NCBI GenBank assembly: GCA_938074515.1
Contig: CALJFV010000061.1
Location: 1 to 5,411, forward strand
Reading direction: 5' to 3'
Length of the DNA: 5,411 nucleotides
DNA from: an uncultured Flavobacteriaceae bacterium
Lineage (GTDB): Bacteria > Bacteroidota > Bacteroidia > Flavobacteriales > Flavobacteriaceae
Shown: positions 1 through 5,411 of the stretch, piece after piece
How the letters are laid out: the number at the start of each line of letters is the position of its first letter
Position numbering within the stretch: position 1 is the first letter of the stretch
Notes under the pieces: generated by a model
Database searches by the model: none
Told to the model about the DNA's origin: nothing
The model's input: the letters and a program-made list of their open reading frames with translations, nothing else
Made by a program: the position numbers and the translations under genes

Positions 1-735
1 GTACTTAAATACGCTTTGTTTTGGGTATAAATCTTGACCATAAACATCCATAGAAAATTCCGGGACTCCTGATTCATCAAAACGCAAATAAGCTAAATAA
101 TCACCATTGCGACTCCACTGATAAGCTTGTACAAAACCAAACTCCTCTTCGTACACCCAGTCTGCAAGTCCATTGATTATGTGATTTTTACGGCCATCTT
201 GAGTCACTTGAATCACTTTTCGTTCTGAGATAATCCAATAAAATAAATTATTATTTCTTACAAAAGCCAAAAACCTCCCGTCAGGACTAAAAGTGACCTC
301 TTGTAAATCGGGGCCTTCTAATTTAATCAGTGTCTTATCAATTAAATTATACAAATAGTGCTGTGCAAAATATGATCTCCTGTATTGAGGCTGACGCTGC
401 GTTTTTATCAAAATCTTTTGCTCGTCTGGACTGAGTTCATAATCAAAAATCCCTTGCACCTCTGGATGGTTGCGACTGCTAAAAATAACCCCTGTCTTTT
501 GACCTGAGGCATATTCATATTGATTAATCTCCATGGAATTTGTAGCGGCATTGCCCTCTAAGACGGTAAAATGCCCCCCATCTGACATACTCCTTATCGA
601 CTGAAGTCCATTGGGAGTGAACTGTCCATTCCATATTTCGGTAAGGGTTAACGAGCGGTCTTGAGAAAACAGACTCGCGGAGCAAAAAACACCAATCACA
701 ATGGCTACTAGAGCCCTCAAATCACGTAGAATCAT
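1..735 (-). CDS. Dipeptidyl peptidase IV-like S9 family serine peptidase, N-terminal part (cut by window edge)
   Basis: This is the first 245 codons of a DPP IV-family exopeptidase, which removes N-terminal dipeptides, typically X-Pro, outside the cytoplasm. Residues 1-25 look like a signal peptide: basic start, hydrophobic core at about 8-23, and likely cleavage near SLFSQ. Propeller-type repeats appear as LSPDE (101-105), FSPDGRFLAF (149-158) and WSRNGDYLAY (207-216). The segment DWVYEEEF (192-199) carries the double-Glu motif that in DPP IV binds the substrate's free amino terminus. It is followed by the family-typical FDES.VPEFSMDVYG (219-233). The Ser-Asp-His triad lies in the missing C-terminal part, since family members are about 720-740 residues. 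An in-frame ATG at 807 would add 24 polar residues before the signal peptide, so 735 is preferred. The gene is divergent from the HMG-CoA reductase gene. DPP IV membership is very likely; the exact substrate is unknown. Confidence 0.93.
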   Translation of the reverse strand, partial: MILRDLRALVAIVIGVFCSASLFSQDRSLTLTEIWNGQFTPNGLQSIRSMSDGGHFTVLEGNAATNSMEINQYEYASGQKTGVIFSSRNHPEVQGIFDYELSPDEQKILIKTQRQPQYRRSYFAQHYLYNLIDKTLIKLEGPDLQEVTFSPDGRFLAFVRNNNLFYWIISERKVIQVTQDGRKNHIINGLADWVYEEEFGFVQAYQWSRNGDYLAYLRFDESGVPEFSMDVYGQDLYPKQSVFKY

Positions 736-766
736 TCTAGAGATATAGGTCGTTTTAATTTGAATT

Positions 767-774
767 GAAATATA
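767..774 (-). promoter_or_regulatory. Candidate Bacteroidota -7 element for the DPP IV-like gene
   Basis: The minus strand reads TATATTTC, one base from the Bacteroidota -7 consensus TAnnTTTG, 31 bases upstream of the preferred start at 735. No clear TTG -33 box was found at the usual spacing. If it is real, transcription would begin downstream of the alternative ATG at 807, which would favour the shorter protein. This is a weak call from motif similarity only. Confidence 0.35.
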
Positions 775-841
775 AGGCTTTTTGGGTAAATTTTGCTTCT
801 CCGCCATGACTAAAAGAACCTCTTATGCCTTACAAAAGACT

Positions 842-849
842 TATATTTG
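842..849 (+). promoter_or_regulatory. Bacteroidota -7 promoter element (TATATTTG) for the HMG-CoA reductase / GYDIA kinase unit
   Basis: TATATTTG matches the TAnnTTTG consensus exactly and ends 20 bases before the ATG at 870, giving a short leader. No convincing TTG -33 box is visible 17-23 bases upstream, and no purine-rich Shine-Dalgarno sequence precedes the start, which is common in this phylum. It probably drives both rightward genes, because no gap for another promoter exists between them. Confidence 0.6.
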
Positions 850-869
850 CAGCTAAAGCGTCGTGACTC

Positions 870-2192
870 ATGAGTAACAAAACTATCAATGGCTTTTCAA
901 AACTTTCCAAAAAGGAAAAAATTAATTGGTTATCGCAAACGTTTCTAAAGGGGAATACGCGGGCCACAGATCTATTGAGCCTTTATTGGCACGAGGATAT
1001 AGAACGCCAGAAACGTCATGATGAGTTTATTGAAAATGCGCTTTCAAACTTTTTTCTTCCCTTTGCCATAGCCCCAAATTTCAATATTGACGGCCGTATT
1101 TATGCCATTCCTATGGTCATTGAAGAAAGCTCTGTAATTGCCGCTGCAAGTAATTCCGCTAAATTTTGGTTGGCGCGTGGTGGATTTAAAACAGAGATCG
1201 TGAGCACAATTAAAAGCGGCCAGATTCATTTAAACTTTTCAGGGGAAGCTCAGACTCTTTCTTCCTTCTTTGAGACCCATAAAGAACAATTGATCCGCAG
1301 TGTTGATGAATTGTCTCAAAGCATGAAAAAGCGTGGCGGAGGCTTGATCGATTTAAAATTAGCCGATGAATCGGATGCTTTAATCGATTACTACTATATC
1401 GATGCCCGATTCAATACGGCGGACGCCATGGGGGCCAATTATATTAATTCCTGCCTTGAGACCATTGCCGAAACCTTCCGTGTTTTGGCTTCAAATTATG
1501 AAGGTTTTAGCCAGGAGCAGCAGCCTGAGGTGGTGATGAGTATACTGTCCAATTACGTTCCCGAATGCTTGGTCCGTGTAACGGTAAGTTGCCCGGTTTC
1601 TGAGCTTGCGCAGGAGGGACATAATGGAAATGATTTTGCCCATAAGTTCGTGCGTGCGGTGGATATTGCTCAGACGAACCCCCTTCGGGCCGTGACCCAT
1701 AACAAAGGAATTATGAATGGTGTGGACGCAGTGGTTTTGGCTACAGGAAATGATTTTAGAGCTGTAGAGGCCGGTGTTCATGCTTATGCTTGTCGAGAGG
1801 GTCGATACAAAAGCCTCTCCAAGGCAAAAATTGATCAAGACTTGTTTGAATTTTCGATGGAACTCCCTTTGGCTTTAGGCACTGTAGGCGGCCTTACAAA
1901 GCTTCACCCTATGGTTGGGGTCGCCATGTCAATCTTACAAGAGCCTTCAGCAGAAGAACTCATGAAGATCGTTGCTACGGCAGGACTTGCTCAAAATTTT
2001 GCCGCCGTTCGCTCATTAGTTACCACTGGGATTCAAAAAGGCCATATGAAAATGCACCTTCTAAACCTACTGAGTCAATATAATGGCAGCCAGACGACCA
2101 AAATTGCCGCCGTAGAGCACTTCAAAACCCATACTATTTCAGCGCGTAGTGTCGCTGAATTTGTCGCATCACATCAAAAAAATGATGACTAA
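870..2192 (+). CDS. mvaA: Hydroxymethylglutaryl-CoA reductase, class II (bacterial, soluble)
   Basis: This 440-residue protein interconverts HMG-CoA and mevalonate using a nicotinamide cofactor. It is expected to be cytosolic, because the membrane anchor of class I enzymes is absent. Visible signatures are IPMVIEESSVIAAAS (80-94) with the catalytic Glu (E85 or E86), the cofactor-binding DAMGAN (185-190), HNKGIMNG (277-284) with catalytic Lys279, ATGNDFRA (291-298) with catalytic Asp295, and QKGHMKMH (389-396) with the C-terminal flap His392. All four catalytic positions known from Pseudomonas mevalonii HMGR are present, and the length is normal for class II. ATG 870 lies 20 bases after a TATATTTG element. 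The stop overlaps the start of the next gene, a GHMP kinase, so the two are surely cotranscribed. Automated pipelines often name this family 'degradative', but the kinase neighbour points to mevalonate-pathway isoprenoid synthesis. NADH versus NADPH preference cannot be read from the sequence by eye. Confidence 0.96.
   Translation: MSNKTINGFSKLSKKEKINWLSQTFLKGNTRATDLLSLYWHEDIERQKRHDEFIENALSNFFLPFAIAPNFNIDGRIYAIPMVIEESSVIAAASNSAKFWLARGGFKTEIVSTIKSGQIHLNFSGEAQTLSSFFETHKEQLIRSVDELSQSMKKRGGGLIDLKLADESDALIDYYYIDARFNTADAMGANYINSCLETIAETFRVLASNYEGFSQEQQPEVVMSILSNYVPECLVRVTVSCPVSELAQEGHNGNDFAHKFVRAVDIAQTNPLRAVTHNKGIMNGVDAVVLATGNDFRAVEAGVHAYACREGRYKSLSKAKIDQDLFEFSMELPLALGTVGGLTKLHPMVGVAMSILQEPSAEELMKIVATAGLAQNFAAVRSLVTTGIQKGHMKMHLLNLLSQYNGSQTTKIAAVEHFKTHTISARSVAEFVASHQKNDD
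2182..2192 (+). other. Stop/start overlap suggesting translational coupling
   Basis: The sequence ATGATGACTAA holds two tandem ATG codons (2182 and 2185) of the kinase frame and, in another frame, the TAA stop of the HMG-CoA reductase at 2190-2192. The start at 2185 overlaps the upstream gene by 8 bases. Such an arrangement usually lets terminating ribosomes restart on the second gene and keeps the two products in step. Coupling itself is inferred. Confidence 0.6.
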
Positions 2193-3108
2193 ACTCCATA
2201 AAAACGGAAAGCTATTACTCTCTGGAGAATACGCTGTACTCGATGGAGCAAAGGCCTTAGCCATCCCAACAATCTACGGCCAAAAATTCAGTTTTAGTCA
2301 AAATAAAACAGCAGGATCACTTATTTGGCGCGCCCTAGATCACACCAATGAACTTTGGTTTGAAGCGGAATATAGCCTAATTGATCTTGACATCATATCT
2401 ACTGATAAAAAAGTAGTTGCTCTAGCCCTTCAAAAGGTACTTAAAGCCGCACAAACCCTGAACCCCAAATTTTTAAGCACCTCAAACGGATTTAGGGTCG
2501 AAAGTCAATTAGACTTTCCTCGGTCTTGGGGATTGGGCAGTTCTTCAACCTTAGTCGCAGCTGTTGCACAATGGAGCAATACGGATGCCTTTAAATTATC
2601 TGAGATGAGTTTTGGCGGCAGTGGTTATGATATCGCCGCAGCCAATTCTGAAGAACCCTTCACCTATAAAATTGGAAAAAATAGTTTAGAAGTCAATCCA
2701 ACGCCCTTAAATTGGCCTTTTAAAAACAGTCTCTACTTTATCCATCGCAATCAAAAACAAAATAGCCGAGAATCAATTGCGCATTACCGCGCCAATGAGA
2801 CGAGCGCGCATTGTATTCAGGAAATAAGCGCGATCACTCAGGGCATGATTGACGCAACATCAGCTGAAGAATTCAGCGCACTTATGACTTCACACGAACA
2901 AATCATTGCCAAAATCATTAAGATAAACCCTGTCAAGGAAACCTTGTTTGGCGATTTTCCCGGAGCGATAAAGAGCCTTGGAGGATGGGGCGGTGATTTT
3001 ATTATGGCCGTTGATCTGGAACTAGGGCCACAAAATATTCATGAATACTTTTCAAAAAAAGGATTCCCTACGGTCATAGCCTTTGATAAAATGATACTGA
3101 AGCCATAA
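2185..3108 (+). CDS. GYDIA-family GHMP superfamily kinase, probable mevalonate-pathway enzyme
   Basis: This 307-residue protein has the three GHMP small-molecule kinase motifs. Motif 1 is NGKLLLSGEYAVLDG (7-21), with GEY as in phosphomevalonate kinases rather than the GEH of mevalonate and galactokinases. Motif 2, the ATP phosphate loop, is PRSWGLGSSSTL (112-123). Motif 3 is KSLGGWGGDF (263-272), a variant of the usual glycine-rich motif with Asp271 at the end. FGGSGYDIAAANS (143-155) holds the family-naming GYDIA, whose Asp149 sits where many GHMP kinases have the catalytic Asp. No signal peptide or membrane segment is seen. The start at 2185 is chosen because homologues, as I remember them, begin just before the NGKLLL motif; 2182 is nearly as good. 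An upstream ATG at 2149 would give a 44-base overlap and 12 extra residues with no family match. Being the second gene behind HMG-CoA reductase suggests a mevalonate-pathway kinase, perhaps phosphomevalonate kinase. The family assignment is firm and the substrate is inferred. Confidence 0.93.
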   Translation: MTKLHKNGKLLLSGEYAVLDGAKALAIPTIYGQKFSFSQNKTAGSLIWRALDHTNELWFEAEYSLIDLDIISTDKKVVALALQKVLKAAQTLNPKFLSTSNGFRVESQLDFPRSWGLGSSSTLVAAVAQWSNTDAFKLSEMSFGGSGYDIAAANSEEPFTYKIGKNSLEVNPTPLNWPFKNSLYFIHRNQKQNSRESIAHYRANETSAHCIQEISAITQGMIDATSAEEFSALMTSHEQIIAKIIKINPVKETLFGDFPGAIKSLGGWGGDFIMAVDLELGPQNIHEYFSKKGFPTVIAFDKMILKP

Positions 3109-3152
3109 TTTAAATCAGGTCGACAAAAAATCATGATCGATATTCATCAAAA

Positions 3153-3183
3153 AAAATACGCGGGCCAGAGGCCCGCGTATTTT
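3153..3183. terminator. Bidirectional intrinsic terminator between convergent genes
   Basis: A perfect 14-base-pair stem (3153-3166 with 3170-3183) closes a 3-base loop AGA. Its core is ACGCGGGCC/GGCCCGCGT, flanked by A:T pairs. On the minus strand the hairpin is followed by eight U residues (complement of A at 3149-3156), a strong terminator for the foldase gene ending at 3218. On the plus strand it is followed by TTTTATT, so it should also stop the transcript of the HMG-CoA reductase / kinase pair ending at 3108. Confidence 0.9.
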
Positions 3184-3217
3184 ATTACCTTAAAACTGTA
3201 TTGAATTAAGCCTGCTT

Positions 3218-5287
3218 TTAATAAAAATCAGCACGATTGTCTTCGATATCTGCAATGGCTTTAAGCGCGTTAAAGATTCTTGTATTAATCGCATTTACAA
3301 CCAATCCAGATTTTATCTGATTTACATAAGAAGAATAGTTCTCTAAGGCCACTGCGGGCTGTGCTGAAAGCACACGTACTTTAAACACACCTGTCTCACC
3401 ATTAATAAGTTCGGTAGTCCCATTGACGCCAACACCAAACGCTGCACCAACCACAACCGGCTCTGTTCCTGCCCCTGCGATAGTCGGCGTTGCTCTTGTT
3501 AAGGCACTTGCCGTTTTCACAGTTACATTTTGGCTAGAGGCCAATTCCTGTAACGTCGTTCCACTGAGCCCCTGACGAATCATTTGAGCTTTTTTCTGCT
3601 TACGTAAAATTGGGGTTACTGTTGCAGAAGCCTCAGCCACACTCATCAATGCTTTTTCGGTACTCTTACGCGTGACTTGAGCTACGACATAAGATTCATT
3701 CAAATTAAAACGCTTAACATCTCCAACGGAAACATTTTCTTCAAAAGCCCAATTGATGATGCTTCTATTATTTCCTATGCCTGGGATATTTGCATCCAAA
3801 GCACCGATTCTATTTACAGGACGCGGAGTTAATCCCTTTTGATCAGCTGCAACGGTAAATCCTTCATTACGCGCCGCTTCTTCAAACTTAGCCGATTCCG
3901 AAAATACAAGGGATAAGGTAGCTTCTGAGGGCTCAATCTCGCGTGAAATGGTGGCCACTTTATAGGCTGTGGACTTTTCTTTTTGGCCTTCTATTTCAAT
4001 AATATGTACGCCAAACTGAGATTCTACAACGCCTAAGTCCCCAGTACGTCCTTCAAAGCAAAAATCTCTAAAAGGCGCTACCATGGTATTATATCCAAAG
4101 TAATCGTAATGTCCTCCATTTTCAATACTGCCTAAATCACTGGAGTGTGCGCTCACAAAATCGGCGAATTTTCTGCGGTTTTTCTTTAATTCCCCATAAA
4201 GGCTGTCAGCGAAAGCCCGCGCTTCAAGTGGAGAACGCGTGATACTGTCTGCACGACTTAACCCTACTGGGATAAGAATGTGACGTGCTTCAACTGAATC
4301 AGGCATTTGCATGGTCGCTACAACTTTCGACAATTTAAAATTACCCCCATCTCTATAGGGACCATAGACGGTTCCCTCTGGTAAAGAGAGCAAAGAATCT
4401 CTCAAGATCTGAGCCATGCCTTCTTTACGCACCCACTGGTCTACAAAATTTTGATCTGAGTTGTCATTGACATAAAAGGCCACATCTTCAGCAGAATTAA
4501 ACCCTTCAATTAATGCGCTCAAATCGTCTTTTTGAGTTGCAATATCTTCATTTGATGCAGACTCTTCAAAAATCACGTACTCAAGGTCCACCATAGGGTC
4601 CACCTCAAAATCCTTGGCATGTTCTCGAATGTAAGCCTTTATTTCACTTTCGGAAACTTCAACCGCTTCATCCTCAATAGTTGAATAAGGCACGTGAAGA
4701 TATTCGATGTCTATTTTATCATTTTCAAAACGATACAACTGCTCTCCATCAGCCATCGAAACTTCCATTCCGCTCGTCACTAGAGTGGCGTAGGTCGATT
4801 GTCCTAAACTCTCGCGCACCCCCTTTAAGAAGGTGTCCCATTGTTGTTTGGCTCGGGCATTGTTTTGAATCGCTGCCATGTATTCTAGTAGACGCGCATC
4901 GCTGTACAGACCATTTTCATCCTGAAATGTGGGATTATTGGCCAAGGTCATCCGCAACTGGTCGTTGAGTTGTTCTTCAGAAATTGTCAATCCTAAAGCC
5001 TTAACTTGTTGGTCATACAACAAAGATTTTAACTGACGGTCCCAAACGAGATTCATCGCTTGAGAAGCTGCTGCGTTTGGTCCTAAATTACGCTGATATT
5101 CATCGACCTGTGTCATAAAATCTTCGCGTAGAATCTCCGTTCCATTGACTGTTGCTACAACATTCTGCACACTCGCTGCACTGCTGCCCTTATTGATAAT
5201 ATCACTCAATATGAATGAAAATAAGGCCAAGGCAATGATGAGAATCAAGAACACACCGCGCTTACGAATACTATTTAAAACTGCCAT
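3218..5287 (-). CDS. Membrane-anchored periplasmic peptidylprolyl isomerase / foldase, PpiD-SurA type
   Basis: This 689-residue protein is a predicted envelope chaperone with parvulin-type prolyl isomerase activity. Residues 1-10 are basic, and 11-31 form one hydrophobic helix that should anchor it in the inner membrane with the rest in the periplasm, as in PpiD. A SurA/PpiD-like chaperone region follows (about 40-190), starting with ATVNGTEILREDF (45-57). The canonical parvulin domain is at 331-433: VEARHILI (332-339, His336), HSSD (381-384), GGHYDYFG (391-398) in place of the more usual GGDLGWF, and FGVHIIEI (425-432, His428). Regions at about 233-325, 445-540 and 555-643 resemble degenerate copies of this fold. 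Length near 700 is usual for Bacteroidota PpiD and longer than the E. coli protein. The start at 5287 directly precedes the anchor and lies 23 bases after a TAnnTTTG-like element. It is transcribed toward the GYDIA kinase and shares a terminator with it. Clients are unknown, probably outer-membrane or secreted proteins. Confidence 0.93.
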   Translation of the reverse strand: MAVLNSIRKRGVFLILIIALALFSFILSDIINKGSSAASVQNVVATVNGTEILREDFMTQVDEYQRNLGPNAAASQAMNLVWDRQLKSLLYDQQVKALGLTISEEQLNDQLRMTLANNPTFQDENGLYSDARLLEYMAAIQNNARAKQQWDTFLKGVRESLGQSTYATLVTSGMEVSMADGEQLYRFENDKIDIEYLHVPYSTIEDEAVEVSESEIKAYIREHAKDFEVDPMVDLEYVIFEESASNEDIATQKDDLSALIEGFNSAEDVAFYVNDNSDQNFVDQWVRKEGMAQILRDSLLSLPEGTVYGPYRDGGNFKLSKVVATMQMPDSVEARHILIPVGLSRADSITRSPLEARAFADSLYGELKKNRRKFADFVSAHSSDLGSIENGGHYDYFGYNTMVAPFRDFCFEGRTGDLGVVESQFGVHIIEIEGQKEKSTAYKVATISREIEPSEATLSLVFSESAKFEEAARNEGFTVAADQKGLTPRPVNRIGALDANIPGIGNNRSIINWAFEENVSVGDVKRFNLNESYVVAQVTRKSTEKALMSVAEASATVTPILRKQKKAQMIRQGLSGTTLQELASSQNVTVKTASALTRATPTIAGAGTEPVVVGAAFGVGVNGTTELINGETGVFKVRVLSAQPAVALENYSSYVNQIKSGLVVNAINTRIFNALKAIADIEDNRADFY

Positions 5288-5310
5288 CTTTAGTCTTTTT
5301 TGATAGGGGG

Positions 5311-5318
5311 CGAAAATA
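5311..5318 (-). promoter_or_regulatory. Candidate Bacteroidota -7 element for the PpiD-like gene
   Basis: The minus strand reads TATTTTCG followed by CCCCC, one base from TAnnTTTG, 23 bases upstream of the ATG at 5287. The nearest upstream TTG is about 27 bases away, longer than the usual 17-23, so the -33 box is unclear. The surrounding 90-base gap (5288-5377) is AT-rich with long A/T runs and holds no other feature I can support. Some readthrough from the upstream gene remains possible, as no strong terminator hairpin is visible. Confidence 0.45.
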
Positions 5319-5377
5319 CCACTTATTAACGATTTATAAAAAACTCAATTGAAAAAAAATACAACCAAAACACAAAA

Positions 5378-5411
5378 TCAATCTGCAGCTACCTTGTGGA
5401 GTTCTACGAGT
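5378..5411 (-). CDS. C-terminal end of an upstream gene, possibly a hemolysin/CorC-type membrane protein (partial)
   Basis: The minus strand keeps one frame open from the window edge to a TGA at 5378-5380, encoding LVELHKVAAD. Ten residues are too few to identify a family. In Flavobacteriaceae the gene before this foldase is, as I recall, often a 'hemolysin family' protein with DUF21 and CBS/CorC domains, and the tail is compatible with that. Support for coding is that the frame ends cleanly 90 bases before the next same-strand start, after which the sequence turns AT-rich. The product name is context-based inference. Confidence 0.4.
   Translation of the reverse strand, partial: LVELHKVAAD

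Noticed and set aside
787..795. TAAATTTTG as a second rightward -7 element
   Set aside because: The spacing between TA and TTTG is one base too long for the consensus, and the exact TATATTTG at 842 is much better placed for the start at 870.
1044..1229. 61-codon minus-strand open frame inside the HMG-CoA reductase gene
   Set aside because: It lies wholly within a well-supported gene on the other strand, shows no recognisable motif and has no promoter of its own; it is a shadow frame.
1491..1838. 115-codon minus-strand open frame inside the HMG-CoA reductase gene
   Set aside because: It is antisense to the catalytic motifs (the HNKGIMNG and ATGND region), so its content is dictated by the real gene; the translation resembles no family I know.
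3130..3137. Short palindrome ATCATGAT near the convergent terminator
   Set aside because: An 8-base palindrome is expected by chance and has no partner site or nearby regulator gene.
4681..4968. 95-codon plus-strand open frame inside the PpiD-like gene
   Set aside because: It is antisense to the conserved N-terminal chaperone region, has an atypical composition rich in Arg, Cys and Trp, and has no supporting signals.
5345..5352. Palindrome TCAATTGA flanked by A/T runs as a possible terminator upstream of the PpiD-like gene
   Set aside because: The palindrome is only 8 bases, leaves no loop and is AT-rich, so it cannot form a stable terminator hairpin.
1..5411. A defence, mobile or biosynthetic novelty system spanning the window
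   Set aside because: All full-length genes belong to recognisable housekeeping or envelope families in an order that looks conserved in flavobacteria; no repeats, integrase, transposase or toxin-antitoxin signatures are present.

Overview
The window looks like a piece of a Flavobacteriaceae-type (Bacteroidota) chromosome. This rests on the gene set: a dipeptidyl peptidase IV-like S9 protease, a class II HMG-CoA reductase, a GHMP kinase with the literal GYDIA motif, and a long membrane-anchored SurA/PpiD-type peptidylprolyl isomerase. I recall this set as a conserved flavobacterial neighbourhood. TAnnTTTG-like promoter elements and the lack of clear Shine-Dalgarno sequences also fit Bacteroidota. 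The window is densely coded and shows no tRNA, rRNA, CRISPR array, insertion sequence or att site. No stretch longer than about 135 bases lacks a gene.

Layout: (1) Positions 1-735, minus strand, hold the N-terminal third of a secreted or periplasmic DPP IV-like peptidase that runs off the left edge. (2) A 134-base divergent intergenic region (736-869) carries a good TAnnTTTG element for the rightward genes and a weaker one for the peptidase. (3) Positions 870-3108, plus strand, form a two-gene unit: class II HMG-CoA reductase followed by the GYDIA-family GHMP kinase, with an 8-base overlap. (4) A convergent intergenic region (3109-3217) contains a strong bidirectional hairpin terminator. (5) Positions 3218-5287, minus strand, encode the PpiD/SurA-like foldase, with its own candidate promoter upstream. 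(6) Positions 5378-5411, minus strand, hold the last ten codons of an upstream gene, possibly a hemolysin/CorC-type membrane protein.

How the genes work together: the HMG-CoA reductase makes (or consumes) mevalonate. The co-transcribed kinase has a first motif of GEY type, like phosphomevalonate kinases, so the pair probably serves mevalonate-based isoprenoid biosynthesis. The exact step of the kinase is inference. The flanking peptidase and foldase are envelope proteins with no evident link to that pathway. Nothing here looks like a defence or mobile system. The least characterised elements are the GYDIA kinase and the multi-module architecture of the foldase.
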